Made by a program: the position numbers and the translations under genes
The notes under the pieces: generated by a model
Seen by the model: only the letters and a program-made list of their open reading frames with translations
Told to the model about the DNA's origin: nothing
Databases searched by the model: none
Origin: an uncultured bacterium
GTDB taxonomy: Bacteria > Patescibacteriota > Minisyncoccia > Moranbacterales > UBA1568
Assembly: GCA_937864125.1 (NCBI GenBank)
Contig: CALMHZ010000032.1
Location: 1 to 36,216, forward strand
Direction: 5' to 3'
Length of the DNA: 36,216 nt
In this document: positions 14,616-21,899 of the stretch, piece after piece
How the letters are laid out: each line of letters begins with the position of its first letter
Position numbering within the stretch: the first letter of the stretch is position 1

Positions 14616-15194
14616 TTAATCCATGACCACTTCGGCCACGAGATTTCTCCGACCGAAAGAAAATGCTTCTTTTTTCGTTTCCATGTAGATATCGAACTTG
14701 TTTCCTTTGATAGCTCCGCCACGATCTTCGCACCGTAGCACGCCCACCCCTTCTATGGATACTTTGGCTCCGAAGGGGAATTCGGGAGGGCACGCGAGGG
14801 TTTGCTGTTTTTGGACCCGCAGCCCGGAAGCAGTGACCCCGTTACTGTTCCCGCATTCATCAGCGGAAGCGGTATAGGCGGAAGCATTCACTACGAATTT
14901 TCCTTGCGGAAGATTCTCCCATTTCTCAAGCTGTTTGGCTCTCCACTTGGCAAGGATGGTGTCTTCCAGTGTTTCCTTCCGACTCTGTTTTTGTGGTTGA
15001 GAAAAAATGACACTTTCCTTTGGCAATGCGAATGAAAGAGAAAACATATCCTCTCTCAAATTATACGGTCTTTTTTCTGAAATATATCGTATTCCACTGC
15101 CTTCAATGCTCAAGGCGCTTCCTTCAGCATTCGCGACGGACGCCCCGGAGAGAAAAAGTATCCCGAGGGCAAAAGACCAGTACTTGCTCCTCAT
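14616..15194 (-). CDS. Exported 3D-domain protein (predicted cell-wall active)
   Basis: The 3D domain is the double-psi-barrel module named for three conserved Asp, found in MltA, Rpf/YocH-like and other peptidoglycan-acting proteins. It spans the C-terminal ~95 residues: NASAYTASADECG, TASGLRV, FPFGAKVSIEGVG, CEDRGGAIKGNKFDIYM. The Asp of CEDRGG and of KFDIYM match two of the conserved aspartates. A signal peptide (MRSKYWSFALG, cleavage after ANA) precedes a ~75-residue basic linker. The ATG at 15194 is chosen over an upstream TTG at 15218. Three Cys (two bracketing the domain core) could form a disulphide. It has its own promoter (15284-15312) and terminator. Exact substrate unknown. Confidence 0.87.
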   Translation of the reverse strand: MRSKYWSFALGILFLSGASVANAEGSALSIEGSGIRYISEKRPYNLREDMFSLSFALPKESVIFSQPQKQSRKETLEDTILAKWRAKQLEKWENLPQGKFVVNASAYTASADECGNSNGVTASGLRVQKQQTLACPPEFPFGAKVSIEGVGVLRCEDRGGAIKGNKFDIYMETKKEAFSFGRRNLVAEVVMD

Positions 15195-15283
15195 AGAGTG
15201 TACACAATATTTAGTCAAATCGAACTGAGGATATGTCTCGAGATGAGTTACTTTCCCTCATACCTGAAGGATGATAACGGTAC

Positions 15284-15312
15284 AATATAGCATATCTTTC
15301 TTATTTTGTCAA
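15284..15312 (-). promoter_or_regulatory. Promoter of the 3D-domain gene
   Basis: On the minus strand TTGACA (15307-15312), 17-bp spacer, TATATT (15284-15289): 6/6 and 5/6 matches. It lies about 90 bases upstream of the start at 15194. Confidence 0.75.
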
Positions 15313-15372
15313 TAGTATATTGAAGATTATCCCTTTTATAAAGCATAAAAATCAATATTTCAGGGGTTTTCA

Positions 15373-15402
15373 TTGACAAAAAACCAAGCAGAACTCACCA
15401 TA
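15373..15402 (+). promoter_or_regulatory. Possible promoter of the 113-aa gene
   Basis: Perfect TTGACA at 15373-15378, but no good -10 at 16-18 bases; CATAGA lies at 20-21. Only the -35 is convincing. Confidence 0.3.
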
Positions 15403-15433
15403 GACACACTGTTCTTTTTGAAAAGGATTTCCC

Positions 15434-15775
15434 ATGAATGTGAAAGCCCCGATGATAAGCGATAAAGAGCGGATATCCCTGATGATTCAAGGAATGAATC
15501 CGGATATTTTCAAAAATGCATTTATTTTCATTGACACCGGGAATTGGGATGCGCTGCTTCCGAAAACCATACCTCCGGAAGATATAACCCGATTAAAAGG
15601 GATCATCGCGTCCACATCGGCAGGGCTCATCCGACTTGTCCTTATCGCGATAGCGCAAGACTATGTGTCCTTTCGCGATTTTCAAAGTCCCCACCTTCTT
15701 TCTATCCTAGAAGCCATGGAAGAAATCGCTACAAACATCGGATTTGAGGCATGGGCCATGGATCATTCAGCGTAA
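15434..15775 (+). CDS. Small hypothetical protein (113 aa)
   Basis: Not recognised. The start has AAAAGGA seven bases upstream and a perfect -35 element 60 bases upstream, and a strong terminator follows, so it looks like a real single-gene transcript. The protein is soluble and mostly helical in appearance, with a Trp-Asp-Ala-Leu-Leu segment at its centre, an acidic C-terminal helix LLSILEAMEEIATNIG and no Cys. No signal peptide or metal motif is visible. Function unknown. Confidence 0.7.
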   Translation: MNVKAPMISDKERISLMIQGMNPDIFKNAFIFIDTGNWDALLPKTIPPEDITRLKGIIASTSAGLIRLVLIAIAQDYVSFRDFQSPHLLSILEAMEEIATNIGFEAWAMDHSA

Positions 15776-15779
15776 CTCG

Positions 15780-15808
15780 GCGCTCCGATATCACATCGGA
15801 GCGCTTTT
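15780..15808 (+). terminator. Rho-independent terminator
   Basis: GCGCTCCGAT/ATCGGAGCGC, 10-bp perfect stem, 5-nt loop, then TTTT. Confidence 0.88.
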
Positions 15809-15920
15809 CCTTGCCTCAAGCGAGATAACACCACCTTGCCCCGGCCGGCCCGTTTACAAAAAAAGAAAACTGGTATATCCTTCTTTGTTATCCATAAAGC
15901 CATCAAGCGACCAAAAGCCT

Positions 15921-16538
15921 ATGAGCACCCATGCCTTCCTTATATTCTCAAGCGTAACGCTCGTCGCCATGGGATTCGTCCTTCTCCTCGGACCCGAATC
16001 GTGGTTTCCGAATTTCTACAGCCCTGTTTTCATGGGCATCATCGCGATCATTTCCCCGCTTTTGATTCAGCTCCCGCAATTCATTCTTACAAAAAGCACT
16101 CCGAAGAAAAGAAAGCTTATCCTGCAGATGCGCACCGTAATAGCGGCCGCGCTCCTCATCAACTTCGGCGGAGAGCTCGGCTTGTTCCAATTGTACAAAT
16201 ACGGATTCGAATATGATAAATTCGCACACTTTGTCGTTTGTATGACCTTCGCGTTCATTCTCGGCGAGTCATTGCGGGAATGGGAGAATCTTCACTCCAA
16301 AAAACTGATGTTGACGGTGTTTTTCATTGTCTTCGCCTCCGGAATCGTATGGGAACTATTCGAGGCCGCCTCGGATTACCTTTTCAAAACCCAAGAGTGG
16401 GGAGTATATGGGGAGCATCTTCTTATCGACACTTCCACAGACATAATCTTTGATGCCATGGGTGCTCTTGCTGGCATTATCATTTTCAAGATTCCTAAAA
16501 GGCGAAGCGGCGCATTGAGAGAAAAATCTTCCGAGTGA
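15921..16538 (+). CDS. DUF2238/VanZ-like integral membrane protein
   Basis: 205-aa protein with about five membrane segments (roughly 5-24, 33-55, 72-92, 103-117, 130-148 and 172-189). Conserved polar residues lie at membrane edges: YDKFAHF (98-104), WELFE (144-148) and DTSTDIIFDAMGALAG (170-185). The pattern D-x-x-x-D-x-x-x-D with a preceding Y/F-D-K-x-x-H is typical of the DUF2238 (YjdF) and VanZ-like membrane families, whose biochemical role is poorly known. The ATG at 15921 is preferred because the longer frame from 15744 would overlap the preceding gene and run through a terminator. Assignment is moderate. Confidence 0.75.
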   Translation: MSTHAFLIFSSVTLVAMGFVLLLGPESWFPNFYSPVFMGIIAIISPLLIQLPQFILTKSTPKKRKLILQMRTVIAAALLINFGGELGLFQLYKYGFEYDKFAHFVVCMTFAFILGESLREWENLHSKKLMLTVFFIVFASGIVWELFEAASDYLFKTQEWGVYGEHLLIDTSTDIIFDAMGALAGIIIFKIPKRRSGALREKSSE

Positions 16539-16636
16539 TACAAAAACCGCACATAAGGGAGGCGGTCATGTGTATGTTCTTAGAGCTAGCTGGTACATGT
16601 GGTTTGAACCAATTTATCCGAATAGATCAGCGACAC

Positions 16637-17323
16637 CTAGAAACCCTTAAAACCTTTGGGTGCTATGCCAATATACGCCGTGATTTTCTCATCTCCCGTC
16701 CCAGCAAATGCCAGGGAACGCATGCAGCCATCATCGATGTGACCCTTCATTTTTTTCATTCCTTTTCGGGCGTTCTTGATCGTTCCATCAGAAAGAATAA
16801 TGGGAAGCAGATACTTCTGCTTTTTAATAATATTTTTGATCTCCAATATCTTCGGCACTACACGCATTGCTCGTATTCTTGAGTATCGAGCATTCTTCTT
16901 ATTTATTTCTTCAAAAAGTATCCTGGCCGTATCTTTTACCGATCCGCGAGTCCATGACAGGGGGGCTCCTCCAGCCCCTCTCCATACCCCTACTTCGGAG
17001 ACATCAACGACTCCCTTGTACCATTCCACCGTATCATATGCCTTTAGTCTCTTTTTATACTCAGTGGAAATGATATGATCTAGCTGACCCTCCCCCAACT
17101 TCATCACTTCTTCGGTCTGTGCTTTGATATTGGCAATGATCGTTTTTTTGGATGGCTTGATCATGTGTTTTTTAACAGCGTCCTTGCGCATTCGTTTTGA
17201 GGTAAACCGCTGCGACAAAACAAAACACCGCTTAGCCTCCAATCGACTTACTTTTTTCAATAATTCCATATATTCCCAGATAAACTCAATGAAATCATAC
17301 CATACAAATAAAGAGGATTTCAC
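16637..17323 (-). CDS. Hypothetical basic protein (228 aa)
   Basis: Not recognised. The longest frame starts at a GTG at 17323; an ATG at 17272 gives a 211-aa version. The protein is strongly basic in its first 80 residues (many Lys/Arg), then carries VEWYKGVVDVSEVGVWRGAG, a basic helical part and a tail GIAPKGFKGF. No signal peptide, membrane segment or catalytic motif is evident. The Lys/Arg-rich N-terminal half would suit nucleic-acid binding, but this is a guess. Flanking spacers (16539-16636 and 17324-17484) are short and without clear sites. The gene is isolated, with no evident operon partner. Confidence 0.6.
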   Translation of the reverse strand: MKSSLFVWYDFIEFIWEYMELLKKVSRLEAKRCFVLSQRFTSKRMRKDAVKKHMIKPSKKTIIANIKAQTEEVMKLGEGQLDHIISTEYKKRLKAYDTVEWYKGVVDVSEVGVWRGAGGAPLSWTRGSVKDTARILFEEINKKNARYSRIRAMRVVPKILEIKNIIKKQKYLLPIILSDGTIKNARKGMKKMKGHIDDGCMRSLAFAGTGDEKITAYIGIAPKGFKGF

Positions 17324-17419
17324 CTCTTTTCTGAAACCAAGTAGTTAAATGGAGTCCTTTTGATTGCTTTTGAACTGGTTGATACACAGCGTTAGAACTG
17401 TTTTCTTATAAAAATAAAG

Positions 17420-17451
17420 ACCGCCGAGAGCTACGAGGAGCTTTCGGCGGT
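17420..17451 (-). terminator. Rho-independent terminator of the lipoprotein gene
   Basis: 13-bp stem (ACCGCCGAGAGCT with AGCTTTCGGCGGT, one G-U) and 6-nt loop. On the minus strand it is followed by CTTTATTTTT. Confidence 0.8.
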
Positions 17452-17484
17452 TGTAATCTAGAAAATCCACGTGGGCAATTCCTA

Positions 17485-17805
17485 TTACTTCAGTTGGAAG
17501 ATGGATAGCGCTTTGAGCTCCTCTTCTGTGGTCCCAATATCCTCAGGTCGTAATCCACCGTCATTCAGGAAGTAACGCAACGGCTCCACATTTCCTCCTT
17601 CAGTTGGGTATTTATTCCTAGCACGCTCCAGATAAAACAGGGCTGTTGTCCGTGCCAGTTCACGGCGTTCCTTGCTATTGTCTGGATAAGGAGTCCCAAA
17701 AAGTCCTCCTTTACCCTCGAAGTCACTCCCAGTGAGCAGCCGCGCGTGATAGCAACCGCTGAGCGACGAAGTGGCTATCACTATTAACAAAAGTCGTAAA
17801 AACAT
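17485..17805 (-). CDS. Small predicted lipoprotein (106 aa)
   Basis: N-terminal MFLRLLLIVIATSSLSGC is a lipoprotein signal peptide with lipobox LSGC; Cys18 would be lipidated and anchor the protein to the outer face of the membrane. The mature part (~89 aa) is charged and has no family I know; it includes ERARNKYPTEGGNVEPLRYF and an acidic Asp/Glu-rich C-terminal half, TTEEELKAL. A terminator lies downstream. Function unknown. Confidence 0.75.
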   Translation of the reverse strand: MFLRLLLIVIATSSLSGCYHARLLTGSDFEGKGGLFGTPYPDNSKERRELARTTALFYLERARNKYPTEGGNVEPLRYFLNDGGLRPEDIGTTEEELKALSIFQLK

Positions 17806-17912
17806 GGCTATACCCCTATGATGGATGGCTATCTAAAAACCAAAATTGTTAAAGAGATGTCGATAAAGTCTCGACTGCGCATAATAGCATATTTTTACTG
17901 CTTTGTCCATAC

Positions 17913-17942
17913 AAAAAAGAGGCTAAAATAAGCCTCTTTTTT
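17913..17942. terminator. Bidirectional terminator
   Basis: AAAAAAGAGGCT/AGCCTCTTTTTT with a 6-nt loop, just 3' of tRNA-Gly on the minus strand. Confidence 0.88.
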
Positions 17943-17949
17943 AAACCTG

Positions 17950-18021
17950 AGCGGGTAAGGGGAGTCGAACCCCTATCTAGTCCTTGGCAAGGACTCATAA
18001 TAGCCGCTATACGATACCCGC
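17950..18021 (-). tRNA. tRNA-Gly (anticodon GCC)
   Basis: Acceptor GCGGGTA/TACCCGC, anticodon arm AGTCC-TTGCCAA-GGACT, T-arm AGGGG-TTCGACT-CCCCT. The D-stem is weak (GTAT with G-U and a mismatch), as in some bacterial tRNA-Gly. CCA not encoded. Confidence 0.93.
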
Positions 18022-18109
18022 TTATTTTGGCTCACATACAACCATACAACCAAAGGCTTTCTCTCTCTCTTTTCCTCCTGGCTTCTACAATCGCCTTTCC
18101 GTTCTTCTG

Positions 18110-18181
18110 TGGGACTGGCTGGGATCGGACCAGCGACCAAGCGGTTATGAGCCGCGCGCTCTACCACTGAGCTACAGTCCC
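18110..18181 (-). tRNA. tRNA with CAT anticodon (Met elongator, or tRNA-Ile2)
   Basis: Acceptor GGGACTG/CAGTCCC, anticodon loop CTCATAA, T-arm GCTGG-TCCGATC-CCAGC, discriminator A, CCA not encoded. The paired first base rules against initiator tRNA. The variable-T segment resembles bacterial tRNA-Ile2, the TilS substrate, so identity is open. The T-loop has C at position 55. Confidence 0.88.
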
Positions 18182-18200
18182 TTGTTTCAACCGCTCTTCC

Positions 18201-18275
18201 TGGTGCCGGGGGGCAGAATTGAACTGCCGACACGAGGATTTTCAGTCCTCTGCTCTACCACTGAGCTACCCCGGC
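18201..18275 (-). tRNA. tRNA-Phe (anticodon GAA)
   Basis: Acceptor GCCGGGG/CCCCGGC, anticodon arm GAGGA-CTGAAAA-TCCTC, T-arm GGCAG-TTCAATT-CTGCC, ACCA encoded at the 3' end. Confidence 0.95.
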
Positions 18276-18370
18276 TCTTCCCGATACAAAAGACATTGTA
18301 TCGTACTCGGGGAAAAAATCAATCCTGTTTCCTGTCGAACACGACAAGTGAGCGGGCCTTCGTATTTTCC

Positions 18371-18447
18371 TGGTGCACGCTCGAGGACTCGAACCTCGGA
18401 CCCTCTCGGTGTAAACGAGATGCTCTAACCAACTGAGCTAAGCGTGC
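18371..18447 (-). tRNA. tRNA-Val (anticodon TAC)
   Basis: Acceptor GCACGCT/AGCGTGC, anticodon loop TTTACAC, T-loop TTCGAGT, ACCA encoded. A TATAAT (minus strand, near 18463) just upstream may be its -10. With tRNA-Val(GAC) the window covers two valine anticodons. Confidence 0.95.
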
Positions 18448-18472
18448 GGATGCACTTTTCATTATAACCAAG

Positions 18473-18494
18473 AAAGCTGGCGATTGCCAGCTTT
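18473..18494 (-). terminator. Stem-loop between tRNA-Leu remnant and tRNA-Val
   Basis: Perfect 9-bp stem AAAGCTGGC/GCCAGCTTT with a 4-nt loop, without a clean T-tract. It could end the tRNA-Leu transcript. Confidence 0.45.
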
Positions 18495-18522
18495 CGTTCA
18501 TTTGTGCCCAAGAGAGGACTCG
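18495..18522 (-). repeat. Partial duplicate of the tRNA-Leu(GAG) 3' end
   Basis: 28 bases match 18672-18699 with one mismatch, in direct orientation. The matched part includes the acceptor 3' strand and part of the T-arm of tRNA-Leu plus downstream flank. It has no rest of a tRNA, so it is a remnant or att-like repeat. The 149 bases between the copies are GC-rich and gene-free. Confidence 0.8.
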
Positions 18523-18681
18523 GTCACGAGTAAATTTCCTGACGGAAATTTCTCTCGACCCCGCCTCGCGGCGCTCGCCTCCCACCAAAGGCGGGAACTC
18601 ACGCATCGCTCCGGCCTTCTCGCCCTCACGCGAGCCAGGCAGCTGGCTCGCTTCCTGTCCCACATTTACTGCGTTCATTTG

Positions 18682-18765
18682 TGCCCAGGAGAGGACTCGA
18701 ACCTCCAATCCCTTGCGAGAACTAGCACCTCAAGCTAGCGCGTATACCAATTCCGCCACCTGGGC
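18682..18765 (-). tRNA. tRNA-Leu (anticodon GAG)
   Basis: Class II tRNA: acceptor GCCCAGG/CCTGGGC, anticodon arm CTAGC-TTGAGGT-GCTAG, long variable arm, T-arm GGAGG-TTCGAGT-CCTCT region, discriminator A. CCA not encoded. Confidence 0.94.
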
Positions 18766-18794
18766 ATCTTCGAGAGGACAAAGCGCGCTCTCTT

Positions 18795-19286
18795 CTATTT
18801 CTTCACCTCTTCAACCGCGGAGACTTCCTTCTCCGATTCAACACCCTCGTCTGTAAAAATCGCCTCAGATGAGACCTCTTTCGATTGAGTCTCGGCTGAC
18901 TCGAGAGGTTTTTTTACATCCTTATGGGTTTTCAACCCCACTTCCTTCAATTTTCGGCTCAAAAGTTTCGAGGCCTTGTCACGGACGAAGTAGAGTTTCG
19001 CCCGGCGGGAGCGGGTGCTTTTCAACACTTCGATTTTCTCGATATTCGGAGAATAGAGCGGAAACACGATTTCCACCCCGATTCCAAACGATACCTTTCG
19101 TACCGTGACAGTCTGGGAAGAGCTTTGCCCGCCACGAAGCGCGATAACCATCCCTTGAAATATCTGGGTTCGTTCCTTTCCTGCTTCCACAATTTTGCGA
19201 TACACCTTCACCACATCGCCTGAGTGCAGGCTTGGCACTTCTTTTGTTCGGCGAGCGAGATTAAAGGCGATTAAATCTTTGTGCAT
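18795..19286 (-). CDS. rplS: 50S ribosomal protein L19 with acidic C-terminal extension
   Basis: L19 sits at the 30S-50S interface. The conserved core (residues 1-115) shows SGDVVKVYRKIVEAGKERTQIFQGMVIALRGG, TVTVRKVSFGIGVEIVFPLYSPNIEKIEVLK and RRAKLYFVRDKASK. Most bacterial L19 stop near 115-120 aa; this protein has 163, with a ~45-residue extension rich in Ser, Glu and Lys (from about KDVKKPLESAET to the end). Such tails occur on ribosomal proteins in Patescibacteria. A promoter (19380-19408) and a 90-base leader with hairpins precede the start codon. tRNA-Leu lies 29 bases downstream. Confidence 0.94.
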   Translation of the reverse strand: MHKDLIAFNLARRTKEVPSLHSGDVVKVYRKIVEAGKERTQIFQGMVIALRGGQSSSQTVTVRKVSFGIGVEIVFPLYSPNIEKIEVLKSTRSRRAKLYFVRDKASKLLSRKLKEVGLKTHKDVKKPLESAETQSKEVSSEAIFTDEGVESEKEVSAVEEVKK

Positions 19287-19375
19287 AGTATTCGACTCTC
19301 TTCCAAGCCGGAAGGGCTCCAGGGAATGAGTATTTAGAAAAATAAAGAAGCCTCAGGGCGAAGCATTCAAAGCTT
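19287..19375 (-). promoter_or_regulatory. Structured leader of rplS with hairpin around the Shine-Dalgarno
   Basis: On the minus strand: GAAGC-TTTGAAT-GCTTC, then a second GCTTC followed by TTTATTTTT (alternative pairings possible), then CTTCC-GGCTT-GGAAG. The last hairpin would cover the likely Shine-Dalgarno GGAAGAG. Possible autoregulation by L19 or attenuation; untested. Confidence 0.35.
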
Positions 19376-19379
19376 CACT

Positions 19380-19408
19380 AGGATAGCCCGAAACGATTCT
19401 TGCGTCAA
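19380..19408 (-). promoter_or_regulatory. Promoter of rplS
   Basis: On the minus strand TTGACG (19403-19408), 17-bp spacer, TATCCT (19380-19385). Confidence 0.6.
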
Positions 19409-19475
19409 CCCCCCTCTTATTTGGATATATCCACGGCTTATCCACTGAGCGAAGAATTGTGGCTGCGCCCCGCTC

Positions 19476-20459
19476 TTACGAATCTTCTGTCTCAGCATCA
19501 ACGGCTTCATAGGGGGGCAAAGATGCGATAGCATTTTGAAAATCAGCCGGCAGTTGAGTCCGATAGGCATGCTGCTCGCCGAACAGCTCAAAGGATAACT
19601 GTGAGGCGTGGAGCAATTGACGCGAAGCGAGCGTCGACCCCTTGGCTTTGCGCCCGCCATAGAGATGATCTCCTACCACGGGATGCCCCAAGGCTGCAAG
19701 ATGCACGCGTATCTGATGGGTTCTGCCAGTTCTCGGAAAAAGAGCGAGCAAATCGAAATCCTGAAACCGCTCGCGGAGCTCGTACGCCGTAAAAGCCTCT
19801 CTCATGGTCCCATGAAATGCCCCGGGATTCCTCACGGCCATACGCTTGAGAGTTCCCACTCTTTGTGTCAAAGGAAAGGTTATTTCACCTTCGGCGGATG
19901 GCACATGCCCGAAAACCAAGGCATGATACACTTTTTGTACTTGGCGATTCTGAAATAATGACTTCAACTCGGAAAAAGCGAGGGCGGTTTTCGCCAAGAC
20001 AAGCACTCCGCTCGTGTTCCTGTCGAGCCTATGCACCACGCCCGCCCGAAGAGCATCTTCTCCAACCAAAGCGATGGGAGGAAAATGGGCCAGCGCCCAA
20101 TTCACAACCGTCGATAAGCGCTCGGTAGAAGAAGGATGCATTTGGATACCGGCTGGCTTATCGATGACAATAATGTGCTCATTTTCAAAAAGAACGGGAA
20201 TATCCATCTGTGAGTTCGGAGCGATTGAAGCTTCTTTGAGAGCGAGCGAGGCATCCACCCTGTCTCCGTATCTCAGTCTTCGGCTGGGATCGAGCTCTGG
20301 TACGGCGTTTACCGCAACCAAACCCTGTTCGATACTTCGACGAATGGAGGTCCGTGAGTATCCCTCGACCCCTCCGTTTTCGAGCACTTCTGTCAAAAAA
20401 ACATCAAGTCGCTTGTTAGAGCCATGCATTTCTACGATTTTCTGCACATGTTCACCCAT
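19476..20459 (-). CDS. rluD: RluD/RluA-family rRNA pseudouridine synthase
   Basis: Isomerises specific uridines of 23S rRNA (RluD sites in helix 69) to pseudouridine. An S4-like RNA-binding domain lies at residues 15-75 (RLDVFLTEV, SRTSIRRSIEQGLVAVNA). The catalytic domain has ENEHIIVIDKPAG, the active-site motif HRLDRNTSG (catalytic Asp146) and RTGRTHQIRVHLAALGHPVVGD. Length (327 aa) is normal for RluD. It lies upstream of rplS on the same strand, separated by 189 bases with an rplS promoter. The exact target cannot be read from sequence, since RluA, RluC and RluD share these motifs; the S4 domain fits RluC/D. Confidence 0.92.
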   Translation of the reverse strand: MGEHVQKIVEMHGSNKRLDVFLTEVLENGGVEGYSRTSIRRSIEQGLVAVNAVPELDPSRRLRYGDRVDASLALKEASIAPNSQMDIPVLFENEHIIVIDKPAGIQMHPSSTERLSTVVNWALAHFPPIALVGEDALRAGVVHRLDRNTSGVLVLAKTALAFSELKSLFQNRQVQKVYHALVFGHVPSAEGEITFPLTQRVGTLKRMAVRNPGAFHGTMREAFTAYELRERFQDFDLLALFPRTGRTHQIRVHLAALGHPVVGDHLYGGRKAKGSTLASRQLLHASQLSFELFGEQHAYRTQLPADFQNAIASLPPYEAVDAETEDS

Positions 20460-20544
20460 ATAAGAGACTACATATAGTTATAAAATCATTCTTTAAACAC
20501 AATATATTGTTGTTTTTTTTCTCATTTTTTCTTAAAAATGGTGG

Positions 20545-20562
20545 CATTATTGCAAAATAATG
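20545..20562. promoter_or_regulatory. 18-bp dyad upstream of the peroxiredoxin promoter
   Basis: CATTATT-GCAA-AATAATG, an inverted repeat 17 bases before the -35. The AT-rich arms resemble Fur/PerR-type operators in style but match no specific consensus. Confidence 0.35.
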
Positions 20563-20579
20563 GCTCTATAAAGAGATAT

Positions 20580-20608
20580 TTGACATAATTTCTTAAGAAC
20601 TCTATTAT
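20580..20608 (+). promoter_or_regulatory. Promoter of the peroxiredoxin-SOD-RNR gene group
   Basis: TTGACA (20580-20585), 17-bp spacer, TATTAT (20603-20608), 6/6 and 5/6 matches. Confidence 0.8.
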
Positions 20609-20697
20609 AGCAAGACACTGTTTTGGTGTCGAATTAAACAATAACACTCATTCTTATGTGCGGAAACAGCTGCGGCGGAGGTTTTGAAGGAGAGAAT

Positions 20698-21273
20698 ATG
20701 CTCCCTGTTATCGGACAAAAAATTCCTGATTTTTCCGGAGAGATATATCACGCGGAAACATTCAAAAAGGCGCACCTTTCAGACTATGAAGGGAAATGGC
20801 TTATCCTGTTCTTCTATCCGGCGGATTTCACCTTCGTTTGTCCCACAGAGCTTGAAGATCTCGCCGACAACTATGCGAAGTTTCAAGAGTTGGGAGCCGA
20901 GATTCTCTCCGTAAGCACCGACACCAAATTCACCCACAAGGCATGGCACGATCACTCGGAAGCGATCAAAAAAGTGAAGTATCCGATGCTCGCCGATCCG
21001 ACAGGCGATCTGGCGCGAATGCTCGGCGTCTACATAGAAGAAGGTGAGGATGCGGGCCTCGCGCGCCGTGGCACATTCCTCATCGATCCGGAAGGCATTC
21101 TCCAATCGTTCGAGGTGAACGCGAACAATATCGGCCGCAGCTCAGATGAGTTGATCCGAAAACTGGAAGCCGCGCGATTCGTACGCGAGCATGGAGGCGA
21201 GGTGTGCCCCGCGAAATGGATCCCGGGGAAAAAGACTCTCAAGCCAGGCATCGATCTCGTCGGAAAAATATAA
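20698..21273 (+). CDS. ahpC: Peroxiredoxin (AhpC/Prx1 type, 2-Cys)
   Basis: Reduces H2O2 and organic peroxides with a peroxidatic Cys. The active-site block is FYPADFTFVCPTE and the resolving Cys is in GEVCPAKW near the C-terminus, so it is a typical 2-Cys enzyme. GTFLIDPEGI is also typical. The ATG at 20698 has GAAGGAGA upstream and gives 191 aa, the usual AhpC size. An upstream in-frame ATG at 20656 would add MCGNSCGGGFEGEN, whose Cys and Gly residues are odd; it lacks a Shine-Dalgarno but cannot be excluded. No AhpF is present here, so the reductant is unknown. SOD follows after 10 bases. Confidence 0.94.
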   Translation: MLPVIGQKIPDFSGEIYHAETFKKAHLSDYEGKWLILFFYPADFTFVCPTELEDLADNYAKFQELGAEILSVSTDTKFTHKAWHDHSEAIKKVKYPMLADPTGDLARMLGVYIEEGEDAGLARRGTFLIDPEGILQSFEVNANNIGRSSDELIRKLEAARFVREHGGEVCPAKWIPGKKTLKPGIDLVGKI

Positions 21274-21283
21274 TCACAACTCT

Positions 21284-21847
21284 ATGTACGCGCCTCACGA
21301 CTTCTCGCATCTTTTGGGTACATCGGGATTTTCCGATACCTTGCTCACCAATCATTTCACTTTGTATGAAGGGTATGTGAAAAATACCAATACGCTTATA
21401 GAATCACTCAAAAAGACGGAGCCGGGGACCCCGGAGTACGCGGAACTCCATCGCCGGTTCGGGTGGGAGTGGAACGGGATGCGGCTTCATGAGCTCTATT
21501 TCGGAAACATGAAAAAGGGCGGGGCAATTCTCGAGGACGGAGCGCTCAAGTCCGCGATCGAAAAAGAGTACGGCAGCATTGAGCTCTGGCGAAAAGATTT
21601 TTCAGCGATCGGGGCCATGCGCGGAATAGGATGGGTGGTATTGGTCAAGGATACCGCGCAAGACAAGCTTCTCAATATCTGGGTGAACGAGCACGACTTG
21701 GGACACCTGGCAGGCACTACGCCGATTCTCATCATGGACGTATTCGAACACGCCTTCATGATCGATTACGGACTCAAGAGGGCCGACTACATCGAGGCAT
21801 TCTTCAATGCCATCGACTGGAAAGAGGCGGAAAAACGACTGCGATAA
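21284..21847 (+). CDS. sodA: Superoxide dismutase, Fe/Mn family
   Basis: Dismutates superoxide to O2 and H2O2, the latter being a substrate of the upstream peroxiredoxin. The four metal ligands are visible: His in NHFTLYEGYV, His in NGMRLHELYF, Asp in LIMDVFEHAF and His in the same motif. The 187-aa length is normal. DVFEHAFMIDYG replaces the commoner DVWEHAYYLDY. Together with FGWEWNGMRLHELYFGNM this puts it in a divergent SOD branch, so iron or manganese preference cannot be told. It lies 10 bases after ahpC and 52 before nrdA on the same strand. Confidence 0.93.
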   Translation: MYAPHDFSHLLGTSGFSDTLLTNHFTLYEGYVKNTNTLIESLKKTEPGTPEYAELHRRFGWEWNGMRLHELYFGNMKKGGAILEDGALKSAIEKEYGSIELWRKDFSAIGAMRGIGWVVLVKDTAQDKLLNIWVNEHDLGHLAGTTPILIMDVFEHAFMIDYGLKRADYIEAFFNAIDWKEAEKRLR

Positions 21848-21899
21848 AGCCTCGAGCCGCAACTTTCTTTAGATTCTCCTGCCATTTACCACAAACCTT

